Of a DNA stretch of 64,000 nucleotides, positions 32,335 through 46,384 are shown piece by piece. The notes below the pieces were generated by a model. The model searched no databases, had not been told where the DNA came from, and was given only the letters and a program-made list of their open reading frames with translations. This stretch comes from Saxidomus purpurata (lineage: Eukaryota > Mollusca > Bivalvia > Venerida > Veneridae): positions 27,907,003 through 27,971,002 of the forward strand of contig JAFMSR010000002.1 in NCBI GenBank assembly GCA_022818135.1, written 5' to 3'. Positions within the stretch are counted from its first letter, which is position 1, and each line of letters begins with the position of its first letter. A program made the translations under genes and the position numbers.

Positions 32335-35300
32335 ATTGTTTTGGCAAATTATTTATGAATTTAAATTTTTAAAGATTTCTTTTATGCATTTTTGTACTAA
32401 TGTGATAAAATTTGAAACAAGCAGGCTTTCGGGGTTAGGCACAAGCTTTCAGTTTAAGGACAAATCTTAAACTTTTCAGGCCAACCAGTTTTGATAAAAA
32501 GCTTCTCATAGAATTTTCTGGCCAATGACTTTTGACGAAATCTTTTCATAAGTGATCAGTCTGATATTAAAAGGAAGACATTTTATTTAATAAACATCTT
32601 GTATGGATGATAGTTAAGTATTGTTCTGGCCAATGAATTTTGAAAAAAATCTTCTCATAAATGATAAGTTTGATATTAAAAGGAATATCTTTTTTTACAA
32701 AACATCTTGTATGGATGATAGTTTATGTTATGGACTGTTTAGTCCATATGCTTTTAACGAAAACATGCTACATGTACCAGTTATAGCTTTTGTGTACATA
32801 AGCCTTAATTGATCTTTGGTTACTTATCATTGAAAAGCATTTATTTCCATGTTTGATTGACAAATCAATTTGAGTTTTTAAAGATATCATTAATGCATGT
32901 TTGAACGAATGTGATAAAATCTGATACTAGCAGGCTTTCAGGGTTAGGTACACGTTAAGTGCCTTAGAGAAAGGTAGCTAGTGGTTAGCATCATATAAAC
33001 TTTGTACACAAAGATGATTTCATAGGTTTTAAGGTCAGTCATTGTACAAAACATGTGTTGCTTTTCCTTTTTCTCAAATATGAGACATATGTGTAGGTCT
33101 GTAATCTCAACCCTTTCTTAAAGGACAAATTAGGCCAATTATATTTGACAAAGATTCTCGTAAAGCTGTAAGGTCATTTAGAGGACTGTTTTGGCCACTC
33201 ATTTTTTACAAAAATTTCTTTCAAGACAAAAACCTTCTGTGAAGATAAATGATCTTGCATGGCTATTGTGGCCATTAAATATTTCATCAGCTTTCTGTTA
33301 AGTTGTGAGTTTGTTTCAGTTTAAGGACTGACCTAAAACTTTTCAGGCAACCAGTTTTAACAAAAAGCTTCTCATAGAAGTAGTAAGTTAATTGTAAGTA
33401 TTGTTCTGGCCAATGAATTTTGAACAAATCTTCTCATAAATGATAAGTTTGATATTTAAAGGAATACATTTTGTTTTTACAAAACATCTTGTTTGGATGA
33501 TAGTTCATGTTTAGGACTGTTTAGTCCATATGTTTTTAACGAAAACATACTACATTATACCAGTTATAGCTTTTGTGTACATAAGCCTTAATTGGCCTTT
33601 GGTTACTTATCATTGAAAAGCATTCATTTCCATGTTTGATTGGCAAAGCAATTTGAGTTTTTAAAGATTTCATTAATGCATGTTTGTACGAATGTGATAA
33701 AATCTGAAACTAGCAGGCTTTCAGGGTTAGGTACAAGTTAAGTGCCTTAGAGAAAGGTAGCTAGTGGTTAACATCATATAAACTTCGTACACAAAGATGA
33801 TTTCATAGGTTTTAGGTCAGTCATTGTATAAAAAAATTTGTTGTCTTTCCTTTTTCTCAAATATGAGACATATATGTAGGTCTGTAATCTCAACCCTTTC
33901 TTTTGCTGTTTTTCTGTGTCTTCCTGTGGATTCTCCCTTTGAATGTGCTTTATGGTTAGTCTGTCTTCAAGTTGGCAATGCCAAAACAGGCTTCCTAGGT
34001 CAGGCACAAAATGTAGTATCATAGTAGCTGGTTTGTAACTGAGATATCGGTTATACCCAGCAGGCTTTGCAGTATATACCCAGTCCAGTATCCAGTGCTT
34101 TGAAAAGACAAAGTAAGTGGTTGAGATTATTTATTATAGCCATATGACAATATGGTACCTTTGAAACAAAAGCAATAATGCCATTTGGAAACTCTTGAAG
34201 GACAAATTAGGCCAATCATATTTGACAAAGCTTCTCATGAAGCTGTAAGGTCATTTAGAGGACTGTTTTGGCCACTCATTTTTGACAAAAATTTATTTCA
34301 AGACAAAAACCTTCTGCGAAGATAAATGATCTGGCCATTAAATTTTTATCAGCTTTCTGTTAAGTTGTGAGTTTGTTTCAGTTTAAGGACTGACCTAAAA
34401 CTTTTCTGGCCAACCAGTTTTAACAAAAAGATTCTCATAGAAGTAGTAAGTTAATTGTAAGTATTGTTCTGGCCAATGAATTTTGAACAAATCTTCTCGT
34501 AAATGATAAGTTTGATATTTAAAGGAATACATTTTGTTTTTACAAAACATCTTGTTTGGATGATAGTTCATGTTTAGGACTGTTTAGTCCATATGTTTTT
34601 AACGAAAACATACTAATTATACCAGTTATAGTTTTTGTGTACATAAGCCTTAATTGGCCTTTGGTTACTTATCCTTGAAAAGCATTCATTTCCATGTTTG
34701 ATTGACAAATCAATTTGAGTTTTTAAAGATTTCATTAATGCATGTTTGTACGAATGTGATAAAATCTGAAACTAGCAGGCTTTCAGGGTTAGGTACAAGT
34801 TAAGTGCCTTAGAGAAAGGTAGCTAGTGGTTAGCATCATATAAACTTTGTACACAAAGATGATTTCATAGGTTTTAGGTCAGTCATTGTACAAACCATTT
34901 TGTATTCTTTTTTCTCAAATACATTTATGAGACAAATGTGTAGGTCTGTAATCTCAACCCTTTCTTTCGCTGTTTTTTTGTGTCTTCCTGTGAATTCTCC
35001 CTTTGAATGTGCTTTATGGTTGGTCTGTCTTCAAGTTGGCAATGCCAAAACAGGCTTCCTAGGTCAGGCACAAAATGTAGTATCATAGTAGCTGGTTTTA
35101 ACCTGAGATATCGGTTATACCCAGCAGGCTTTGCAGTATATACCCAGTCCAGTATCCAGTGCTTTGAAAAGACAAAGTAAGTGGTTGAGATTATTTATTA
35201 TAGCCATATGGCAATATGGTACCATCAGAAACAAAAGCAATAATGCCATTTGGGAACTCTTGAAGGATAAATTGCAACAATCGTATTTGACAAAGCTTCT

Positions 35301-38300
35301 CGTGAAGCTTTAGGGTCATTTAGAGGACTGTTTTGGCCACTCATTTTTGACAAAAATTTCTTTCAAGACAAAAACCTTCTGTGAAGATAAATGATCTTGC
35401 ATGGCTATTTTGGCCATTAAATTTTTATCAGCTTTCTCTTAAGTTGTGAGTTTGTTTCAGTTTAAGGACTGACCTAAAACTTTTCAGGCCAACCAGTTTT
35501 AACAAAAAGATTCTCATAGAAGTAGTAAGTTAATTGTAAGTATTGTTCTGGCCAATGAATTTTGAACAAATCTCATAAATGATAAGTTTGATATTTAAAG
35601 GAATACATTTTGTTTTTATAAAACATCTTGTTTGGATGATAGTTCATGTTTAGGACTGTTTAGTCCATATGTTTTTAACGAAAACATACTACATTATACC
35701 AGTTATAGCTTTTGTGTACATAAGCCTTAATTGGCTTTTGGTTACTTATCATTGAAAAGCGTTCATTTCCATGTTTGATTGGCAAAGCAATTTGAGTTTT
35801 TAAAGATATCATTAATGCATGTTTGTACGAATGTGATAAAATCTGAAACTAGCAGGCTTTCAGGGTTAGGTACAAGTTAAGTGCCTTAGAGAAAGGTAGC
35901 TAGTGGTTAACATCATATAAACTTCGTACACAAAGATGATTTCATAGGTTTTAGGTCAGTCATTGTATAAAAAAATTTGTTGTCTTTCCTTTTTCTCAAA
36001 TATGAAACATATATGTAGGTCTGTAATCTCAACCCTTTCTTTTGCTGTTTTTCTGTGTCTTCCTGTGGATTCTCCCTTTGAATGTGCTTTATGGTTAGTC
36101 TGTCTTCAAGTTGGCAATGCCAAAACAGGCTTCCTAGGTCAGGCACAAAATGTAGTATCATAGTAGCTGGTTTTTAAACTGAGATATCGGTTATACCCAG
36201 CAGGCTTTGCAGTATATACCCAGTCCAGTATCCAGTGCTTTGAAAAGACAAAGTAAGTGGTTGAGATTATTTATTATAGCCATATGATAATATAGTACCT
36301 TCGAAACAAAAGCAATAATGCCATTTGGAAACTCTTGAAGGACAAATTAGGCCAATCATATTTGACAAAGCTTCTCGTGAAGCTGTAAGGTCATTTAGAG
36401 GACTGTTTTTGCCACTCATTTTTGACAAAAATTTCTTTCAAGACAAAATCCTTCTGTGAAGATAAATGATCTGGCCATTAAATTTTTATCAGCTTTCTGT
36501 TAAGTTGTGAGTTTGTTTCAGTTTAAGGACTGACCTAAAACTTTTCTGGCCAACCAGTTTTAACAAAAAGATTCTCATAGAAGTAGTAAGTTAATTGTAA
36601 GTATTGTTCTGGCCAATGAATGTTGAACAAATCTTCTCATAAATGATAAGTTTGATATTTAAAGGAATACATTTCGTTTTTACAAAACATCTTGTTTGGA
36701 TGATAGTTCATGTTTAGGACTGTTTAGTCCATATGTTTTTAACGAAAACATACTAATTATACCAGTTATAGTTTTTGTGTACATAAGCCTTAATTGGCCT
36801 TTGGTTACTTATCCTTGAAAAGCATTCATTTCCATGTTTGATTGGCAAAGCAATTTGAGTTTTTAAAGATATCATTAATGCATGTTTGTACGAATGTGAT
36901 AAAATCTGAAACTAGCAGGCTTTCAGGGTTAGGTACAAGTTAAGTGCCTTAGAGAAAGGTAGCTAGTGGTTAGCATCATATAAACTTTGTACACAAAGAT
37001 GATTTCATAGGTTTTAGGTCAGTCATTGTACAAAACATTTTTCTTTTTTTTTCTCAAATACATTTATAAGACAAATGTGTAGGTCTGTTATCTCAACCCT
37101 TTCTTTCGCTGTTTTTTTGTGTCTTCCTGTGAATTCTCCCTTTGAATGTGCTTTATGGTTAGTCTGTCTTCAAGTTGGCAATGCCAAAATAGGCTTCCTA
37201 GGTCAGGCACAAAATGTAGTATCATAGTAGCTGGTTTTAACCTGAGATATCGGTTATACCCAGCAGGCTTTGCAGTATATACCCAGTCCAGTATCCAGTG
37301 CTTTGAAAAGACAAAGTAAGTGGTTGAGATTATTTATTATAGCCATATGGCAATATGGTACCATCAGAAACAAAAGCAATAATGCCATTTGGGAACTCTT
37401 GAAGGACAAATTAGGCCAATCATATTTGACAAAGCTTCTCGTGAAGCTGTAGGGTCATTTAGAGGACTGTTTTTGCCACTCATTTTTGACAAAAATTTCT
37501 TTCAAGACAAAATCCTTCTGTGAAGATAAATGATCTTGCATGGCTATTTTGGCCATTAAATTTTTATCAGCTTTCTCTTAAGTTGTGAGTTTGTTTCAGT
37601 TTAAGGACTGACCTAAAACTTTTCAGGCCAACCAGTTTTAACAAAAAGATTCTCATAGAAGTAGTAAGTTAATTGTAAGTATTGTTCTGGCCAATGAATT
37701 TTGAACAAATCTTCTCATAAATGATAAGTTTGATATTTAAAGGAATACATTTTGTTTTTTACAAAATATCTTGTTTGGATGATAGTTCATGTTAGTGACT
37801 GTTTAGTCCATATGTTTTTAACGAAAACATACTAATTATACCAGTTATAGTTTTTGTGTACATAAGCCTTAATTGGCCTTTGGTTACTTATCCTTGAAAA
37901 GCATTCATTTCCATGTTTGATTGGCAAAGCAATTTGAGTTTTTAAAGATTTCATTAATGCATGTTTGTACGAATGTGATAAAATCTGAAACTAGCAGGCT
38001 TTCAGGGTTAGGTACAAGTTAAGTGCCTTAGAGAAAGGTAGCTAGTGGTTAACATCATATAAACTTTGTACACAAAGATGATTTCATAGGTTTTAGGTCA
38101 GTCATTGTACAAAACATTTTGTATTCTTTTTTCTCAAATACATTTATGAGACAAATGTGTAGGTCTGTAATCTCAACCCTTTCTTTTGCTGTTTTTGTGT
38201 CTTCCTGTGGATTCACCCTTTGAATGTGCTTTATGGTTAGTCTGTCTTCAAGTTGGCAATGCCAAAACAGGCTTCCTAGGTCAGGCACAAAATGTAGTAT

Positions 38301-41300
38301 CATAGTAGCTGGTTTTAACCTGAGATATCGGTTATACCCAGCAGGCTTTGCAGTATATACCTAGTCCAGTATCCAGTGCTTTGAAAAGACAAAGTAAGTG
38401 GTTGAGATTATTTATTATAGCCATATGGCAATATGGTACCTTCAGAAACAAAAGCAATAATGCCATTTGGAAACTCTTGAAGGACAAATTGCACCAATCT
38501 TATTTGACAAAGCTTCTCGTGAAGCTGTAGGGTCATTTAGAGGACTGTTTTGGCCACTCATTTTTGACAAAAATTTCTTTCAAGACAAAAAACCTTCTGT
38601 GAAGATAAATGATCTTGCATGGCCATTTTGGCCATTAAATTTTTACCAGCTTTCTGTTAAGTTGTGAGTTTGTTTCAGTTTAAGGACTGACCTAAAACTT
38701 TCAGGCCAACTAGTTTTAACAAAAAGGGGTTTTTTTTGCTTGTGTGTGTGGTGGGGGTGTGTGGGGGTGGTGGTGTGTGTGGGGGTGGGGGGGGGGGGGG
38801 GGGGGGGGTGTGGGGGGGGGTTGGGGGGGGGGTTTTTTTGGGGGGGGGTTTTTCTCATAGAAGTAGTAAGTTAATTGTAAGTATTGTTCTGGCCAATGAA
38901 TTTTGAACAAATCTTCTCATAAATGATAAGTTTGATATTTAAAGGAATACATTTTGTTTTTACAAAACATCTTTTTTGGATGATAGTTCATATTTAGGAC
39001 TGTTTAGTCCATATGTTTTTAACGAAAACATACTACATTATACCAGTTATAGCTTTTGTGTACATAAGCCTTAATTGGCCTTTGGTTACTTATCATTGAA
39101 AAGCATTCATTTCCATGTTTGATTGGCAAAGCAATTTGAGTTTTTAAAGATATCATTAATGCATGTTTGTACGAATGTGATAAAATCTGAAACTAGCAGG
39201 CTTTCAGGGTTAGGTACAAGTTAAGTGCCTAAGAGAAAGGTAGCTAGTGGTTAACATCATATAAACTTCGTACACAAAGATGATTTCATAGGTTTTAGGT
39301 CAGTCATTGTATAAAAAAATTTTTGTCTTTCCTTTTTCTCAAATACATGAATTTGACATATATGTAGGTCTGTAATCTCAACCCTTTCTTTTGCTGTTTT
39401 TCTGTGTCTTCCTGTGGATTCTCCCTTTGAATGTGCTTTATGGTTAGTCTGTCTTCAAGTTGGCAATGCCAAAACAGGCTTCCTAGGTCAGGCACAAAAT
39501 GTAGTATCATAGTAGCTGGTTTTTAAACTGAGATATCGGTTATACCCAGCAGGCTTTGCAGTATATACCCAGTCCAGTATCCAGTGCTTTGAAAAGACAA
39601 AGTAAGTGGTTGAGATTATTTATTATAGCCATATGACAATATAGTACCTTCGAAACAAAAGCAATAATGCCATTTGGAAACTCTTGAAGGACAAATTAGG
39701 CCAATCATATTTGACAAAGCTTCTCGTGAAGCTGTAAGGTCATTTAGAGGACTGTTTTGGCCACTCATTTTTGACAAAAATTTCTTTCAAGACAAAATCC
39801 TTCTGTGAAGATAAATGATCTGGCCATTAAATTTATTTTTATCAGCTTTCTGTTAAGTTGTGAGTTTGTTTCAGTTTAAGGACTGACCTAAAACTTTTCA
39901 GGCCAACCAGTTTTAACAAAAAGATTCTCATAGAAGTAGTAAGTTAATTGTAAGTATTGTTCTGGCCAATGAATGTTGAACAAATCTTCTCATAAATGAT
40001 AAGTTTGATATTTAAAGGAATACATTTTGTTTTTACAAAACATCTTGTTTGGATGATAGTTCATGTTTAGGACTGTTTAGTCCATATGCTTTTAACGAAA
40101 ACATACTAATTATACCAGTTATAGTTTTTGTGTACATAAGCCTTAATTGGCCTTTGGTTACTTATCCTTGAAAAGCATTCATTTCCATGTTTGATTGGCA
40201 AAGCAATTTGAGTTTTTAAAGATATCATTAATGCATGTTTGTACGAATGTGATAAAATCTGAAACTAGCAGGCTTTCAGGGTTAGGTACAAGTTAAGTGC
40301 CTTAGAGAAAGGTAGCTAGTGGTTAGCATCATATAAACTTTGTACACAAAGATGATTTCATAGGTTTTAGGTCAGTCATTGTACAAAACATTTTTTTTTC
40401 TTTTTTCTCAAATACATTTATTAGACAAATGTGTAGGTCTGTTATCTCAACCCTTTCTTTCGCTGTTTTTTGTGTCTTCCTGTGAATTCACCCTTTGAAT
40501 GTGCTTGATGGTTAGTCTGTCTTCAAGTTGGCAATGCCAAAACAGGCTTCCTAGGTCAGGCACAAAATGTAGTATCATAGTAGCTGGTTTTAACCTGAGA
40601 TATCGGTTATACCCAGCAGGCTTTGCAGTATATACCCAGTCCAGTATCCAGTGCTTTGAAAAGACAAAGTAAGTGGTTGAGATTATTTATTATAGCCATA
40701 TGGCAATATGGTATCTCCAGAAACAAAAGCAATAATGCCATTTGGAAACTCTTGAAGGACAAATTGCACCAATCTTATTTGACAAAGCTTCTCGTGAAGC
40801 TGTAGGGTCATTTAGAGGACTGTTTTGGCCACTCATTTTTGACAAAAATTTCTTTCAAGACAAAATCCTTCTGTGAAGATAAATGATCTTGCATGGCTAT
40901 TTTGGCCATTAAATTTTTATCAGCTTTCTCTTAAGTTGTGAGTTTGTTTCAGTTTAAGGACTGACCTAAAACTTTTCAGGCCAACCAGTTTTAACAAAAA
41001 GCTTCTCATAGAAGTAATAAGTTAATTGTAAGTATTGTTCTGGCCAATGAATTTTGAACAAATCTTCTCATAAATGATAAGTTTGATATTTAAAGGAATA
41101 CATTTTGTTTTTTACAAAATATCTTGTTTGGATGATAGTTCATGTTTAGGACTGTTTAGTCCATATGTTTTTAACGAAAACATACTACATTATACCAGTT
41201 ATAGCTTTTGTGTACATAAGCCTTAATTGGCCTTTGCTTACTTATCATTGAAAAGCATTCATTTCCATGTTTGATTGGCAAAGCAATTTGAGTTTTTAAA

Positions 41301-44300
41301 GATATCATTAATGCATGTTTGTACGAATGTGATAAAATCTGAAACTAGCAGGCTTTCAGGGTTAGGTACAAGTTAAGTGCCTTAGAGAAAGGTAGCTAGT
41401 GGTTAATATCATATAAACTTCGTACACAAAGATGATTTCATAGGTTTTAGGTCAGTCATTGTATAAAAAAAATTGTTGTCTTTCCTTTTTCTCAAATATG
41501 AAACAAATGTGTAGGTCTGTAATCTCAACCCTTTCTTTTGCTGTTTTTCTGTGTCTTCCTGTGGATTCTCCCTTTGAATGTGCTTTATGGTTAGTCTGTC
41601 TTCAAGTTGGCAATGCCAAAATAGGCTTCCTAGGTCAGGCACAAAATGTAGTATCATAGTAGCTGGTTTTTAAACTGAGATATCGGTTATACCCAGCAGG
41701 CTTTGCAGTATATACCCAGTCCAGTATCCAGTGCTTTGAAAAGACAAAGTAAGTGGTTGAGATTATTTATTATAGCCATATGACAATATGGTACCTTCGA
41801 AACAAAAGTAATAATGCCATTTGGAAACTCTTGAAGGACAAATTAGGCCAATCATATTTGACAAAGCTTCTCGTGAAGCTGTAAGGTCATTTAGAGGACT
41901 GTTTTGGCCACTCATTTTTGACAAAAATTTCTTTCAAGACAAAATCCTTCTGTGAAGATGAATGATCTGGCCATTAAATTTTTATCAGCTTTCTGTTAAG
42001 TTGTGAGTTTGTTTCAGTTTAAGGACTGACCTAAAACTTTTCAGGCCAACCAGTTTTAACAAAAAGATTCTCATAGAAGTAGTAAGTTAATTGTAAGTAT
42101 TGTTCTGGCCAATGAATTTTGAACAAATCTTCTCATAAATGATAAGTTTGATATTTAAAGGAATACATTTTGTTTTTACAAAACATCTTGTTTGGATGAT
42201 AGTTCATGTTTAGGACTGTTTAGTCCATATGTTTTTAACGAAAACATACTACATTATACCAGTTATAGCTTTTGTGTACATAAGCCTTAATTGGCCTTTG
42301 GTTACTTATCCTTGAAAAGCATTCATTTCCATGTTTGATTGGCAAAGCAATTTGAGTTTTTAAAGATATCATTAATGCATGTTTGTACGAATGTGATAAA
42401 ATCTGAAACTAGCAGGCTTTCAGGGTTAGGTACAAGTTAAGTGCCTTAGAGAAAGGTAGCTAGTGGTTAGCATCATATAAACTTTGTACACAAAGATGAT
42501 TTCATAGGTTTTAGGTCAGTCATTGTACAAACATTTTTTTTCTTTTTTCTCAAATACATTTATTAGACAAATGTGTAGGTCTGTTATCTCAACCCTTTCT
42601 TTCGCTGTTTTTTTGTGTCTTCCTGTGAATTCTCCCTTTGAATGTGCTTTATAGTTAGTCTGTCTTCAAGTTGGCAATGCCAAAACAGGCTTCCTAGGTC
42701 AGGCACAAAATGTAGTATCATAGTAGCTGGTTTGTAACTGAGATATCGGTTATACCCAGCAGGCTTTGCAGTATATACCCAGTCCAGTATCCAGTGCTTT
42801 GAAAAGACAAAGTAAGTGGTTGAGATTATTTATTATAGCCATATGGCAATATGGTACCTTCAGAAACAAAAGCAATAATGCCATTTGGAAACTCTTGAAG
42901 GACAAATTGCACCAATCTTATTTGACAAAGCTTCTCGTGAAGCTGTAGGGTCATTTAGAGGACTGTTTTGGCCACTCATTTTTGACAAAAATTTCTTTCA
43001 AGACAAAATCCTTCTGTGAAGATAAATGATCTTGCATGGCTATTTTGGCCATTAAATTTTTATCAGCTTTCTGTTAAGTTGTGAGTTTGTTTCAGTTTAA
43101 GGACTGACCTAAAACTTTTCAGGCCAACCAGTTTTAACAAAAAGCTTCTCATAGAAGTGAAGTAGTAAGTTAATTGTAAGTATTGTTCTGGCCAATGAAT
43201 TTTGAACAAATCTTCTCATAAATGATAAGTTTGATATTTAAAGGAATACATTTTGTTTTTTACAAAACATCTTGTTTGGATGATAGTTCATGTTAGGGAC
43301 TGTTTAGTCCATATGTTTTTAACGAAAACATACTAATTATACCAGTTATAGTTTTTGTGTACATAAGCCTTAATTGGCCTTTGCTTACTTATCCTTGAAA
43401 AGCATTCATTTCCATGTTTGACTGGCAAAGCAATTTGAGTTTTTAAAGATTTCATTAATGCATGTTTGTACGAATGTGATAAAATCTGAAACTAGCAGGC
43501 TTTCAGGGTTAGGTACAAGTTAAGTGCCTTAGAGAAAGGTAGCTAGTGGTTAACATCATATAAACTTTGTACACAAAGATGATTTCATAGGTTTTAGGTC
43601 AGTCATTGTACAAAACATTTTGTATTTTTTCTCAAATACATTTATGAGACAAATGTGTAGGTCTGTAATCTCAACCCTTTCTTTTGCTGTTTTTTTGTGT
43701 CTTCCTGTGGATTCACCCTTTGAATGTGCTTTATGGTTAGTCTGTCTTCAAGTTGGCAATGCCAAAACAGGCTTCTTAGGTCAGGCACAAAATGTAGTAT
43801 CATAGTAGCTGGTTTTAACCTGAGATATCGGTTATACCCAGCAGGCTTTGCAGTATATACCCAGTCCAGTATCCAGTGCTTTGAAAAGACAAAGTAAGTG
43901 GTTGAGATTATTTATTATAGCCATATGGCAATATGGTATCTCCAGAAACAAAAGCAATAATGCCATTTGGAAACTCTTGAAGGACAAATTGCACCAATCT
44001 TATTTGACAAAGCTTCTCGTGAAGCTGTAGGGTCATTTAGAGGACTGTTTTGGCCACTCATTTTTGACAAAAATTTCTTTCAAGACAAAAAACCTTCTGT
44101 GAAGATAAATGATCTTGCATGGCCATTTTGGCCATTAAATTTTTATCAGCTTTCTGTTAAGTTGTGAGTTTGTTTCAGTTTAAGGACTGACCTAAAACTT
44201 TTCAGGCCAACCAGTTTTAACAAAAAGCTTCTCATAGAAGTAGTAAGTTAATTGTAAGTATTGTTCTGGCCAATGGATTTTGAACAAATCTTCTCATAAA

Positions 44301-45775
44301 TGATAAGTTTGATATTTAAAGGAATACATTTTGTTTTTACAAAACATCTTTTTTGGATGATAGTTCATGTTTAGGACTGTTTAGTCCATATGTTTTTAAC
44401 GAAAACATACTACATTATACCAGTTATAGCTTTTGTGTACATAAGCCTTAATTGGCCTTTGCTTACTTATCATTGAAAAGCATTCATTTCCATGTTTGAT
44501 TGGCAAAGCAATTTGAGTTTTTAAAGATTTCATTAATGCATGTTTGTACGAATGTGATAAAATCTGAAACTAGCAGGCTTTCAGGGTTAGGTACAAGTTA
44601 AGTGCCTTAGAGAAAGGTAGCTAGTGGTTAGCATCATATAAACTTTGTACACAAAGATGATTTCATAGGTTTTAGGTCAGTCAATGTACAAACCATTTGT
44701 TGTCTTTCCTTTTTCTCAAATATGAGACATATATGTTGGTCTGTAATCTCAACCCTATCTTTTGCTGTTTTTCTGTGTCTTCCTGTGGATTCTCCCTTTG
44801 AATGTGCTTTATGGTTAGTCTGTCTTCAAGTTGGCAATGCCAAAACAGGCTTCCTAGGTCAGGCACAAAATGTAGTATCATAGTAGCTGGTTTTAACCTG
44901 AGATATCGGTTATACCCAGTAGACTTTGCAGTACATGTATATTCCCAGTCTAGTATCCAGTGCTTTGAAAAGACAAAGTAAGTGGTTGAGATTATTTATT
45001 ATAGCCATATGACAATATGGTACATACAGAAACAAAAGCAATAATGCCATTTGGAAACTCTTGAAGGACAAATTGCAACAATCTTATTTGACAAAGCTTC
45101 TCATGAAGCTGTAGGGTCATTTAGAGGACTGTTTTGGCCACTCATTTTTGACAAAAAATTCTTTCAAGACAAAATCCTTCTGTGAAGATAAATGATCTTG
45201 CATGGCTATTTTTGCCATTAAACTTTTATCAGCTTTCTGTTAAGTTGTGAGTTTGTTTCAGTTTAAGGACTGACCTAAAACTTTTCAGGCCAACCAGTTT
45301 TAACAAAAAGCTTCCCATAGAAGTAGTAAGTTAATTGTAAGTATTGTTCTGGCCAATAAATTTTGAACAAATCTTCTCATAAATGATAAGTTTGATATTT
45401 AAAAGAATACATTTTGTTTTTTACAAAACATCTTGTATGGATGATAGTTCATGTTAGGGACTGTTTAGTCGATATATGATTTTTACGAAAACATACTACA
45501 TTATACCAGTTATAGCTTTTGTGTACATAAGCCTTAATTGGCCGCTGGTTACTTATCATTGAAAACATTCATTTCCATGTTTGATTGGCAAGCAATTTGA
45601 GTTTTTAAAGATTTCATTAATGCATGTTTGTACGAATGTGATAAAATCTGAAACTAGCAGGCTTTCAGGGTTAGGTACAAGTTAAGTGCCTTAGAGAAAG
45701 GTAGCTAGTGGTTAGCATAATATAAACTTTGTACAAACAGGCTTCCTAGGTCAGGCACAAATTGTACAAAAGATT
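32335..45775 (+). repeat. ~1.07-kb satellite array, about 12 monomers
   Basis: The landmark AGTATCCAGTGCTTTGAAAA occurs at 34087, 35151, 36227, 37290, 38368, 39576, 40643, 41723, 42786, 43868 and 44952. Intervals are 1064, 1076, 1063, 1078, 1208 (1081 without the G-rich insertion), 1067, 1080, 1063, 1082 and 1084. A first monomer before 33400 lacks about 290 bp, and a last one ends near 45775. Neighbouring monomers differ by a few percent by eye. Each contains about six worn sub-units with GGCCAnnnATTTTTGACAAA and CTTCTCATGAAG. Repeated 60-82-codon frames are passengers. Confidence 0.95.
38727..38853 (+). other. 127-bp G/T-rich insertion in one satellite monomer
   Basis: Between AACAAAAAG and CTCATAGAAG, where other monomers have only a few bases, this copy carries T runs, GTGTGTG and G runs of up to about 20. 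It could be a real microsatellite expansion with G-quadruplex potential, but its messy homopolymers look like a sequencing or consensus artefact. The proline-rich minus-strand frames here are not genes. Confidence 0.85.
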
Positions 45776-46384
45776 TGGTATTGGGCTTGCTAAATACAAA
45801 TAGTGAACTCTTAACATTCCCTCATCTGCACTGCACAACTCTCTTGCATTTATAAGGCTTTTGCCATTTTAAATCTTGCAAGTCAGATTTCACAAAATAT
45901 AAATGCATGAGTTTAAGTCAATTGTATCTCGGCTTTATCAGTAGTATGAAAGGAAATTAGACGGAAAGTACCTACTAAAAGATCTCTTGAAGGAAAGTGA
46001 TGTTTTATGTGAAGAGGTTTGCTATCAAGTGTTATATAAAGCCATATTAAGTTTTTATAAGCCATATTCGTTTTTATGGAACACTACACTTAAGGTAGGA
46101 ATGCCACTTTAATTTTTAATTAAGAGAACTTCTGTAATGGTTCCATGTTCATTAAAATTGCAACAGTCAAGGCACAAAATAAGCAAAAATATTTAACTGT
46201 AAGAGAACAACACTTTGATCTTGTGCAAGTAGAGACTATAACAGACAAAAACTTTGCATGATGAACAGAACGAACAATTGATTAAGTCAAAGTTAAAAGC
46301 CATGAAAAGTCACTTGCTCTTATTGTTTAGTAACTGGGTTTTTTTTGTTAAAACTAAATTAAGGTAGTAGGTGCCTTTTAAACA
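45776..46384. other. unassigned sequence to the right of the satellite
   Basis: No gene or repeat recognised. The left edge carries a duplicated piece of satellite (CAGGCTTCCTAGGTCAGGCA) at about 45737. Confidence 0.4.

Noticed and set aside
38643..38910. Proline-rich minus-strand frames
   Set aside because: Translation of the G/T-rich insertion, probably an artefact; no other monomer has it.
33774..44881. Families of near-identical 60-82-codon frames repeated through 33-45 kb
   Set aside because: They recur because the 1.07-kb satellite recurs; they lie on both strands, some copies are broken by indels, and none has a recognised domain.
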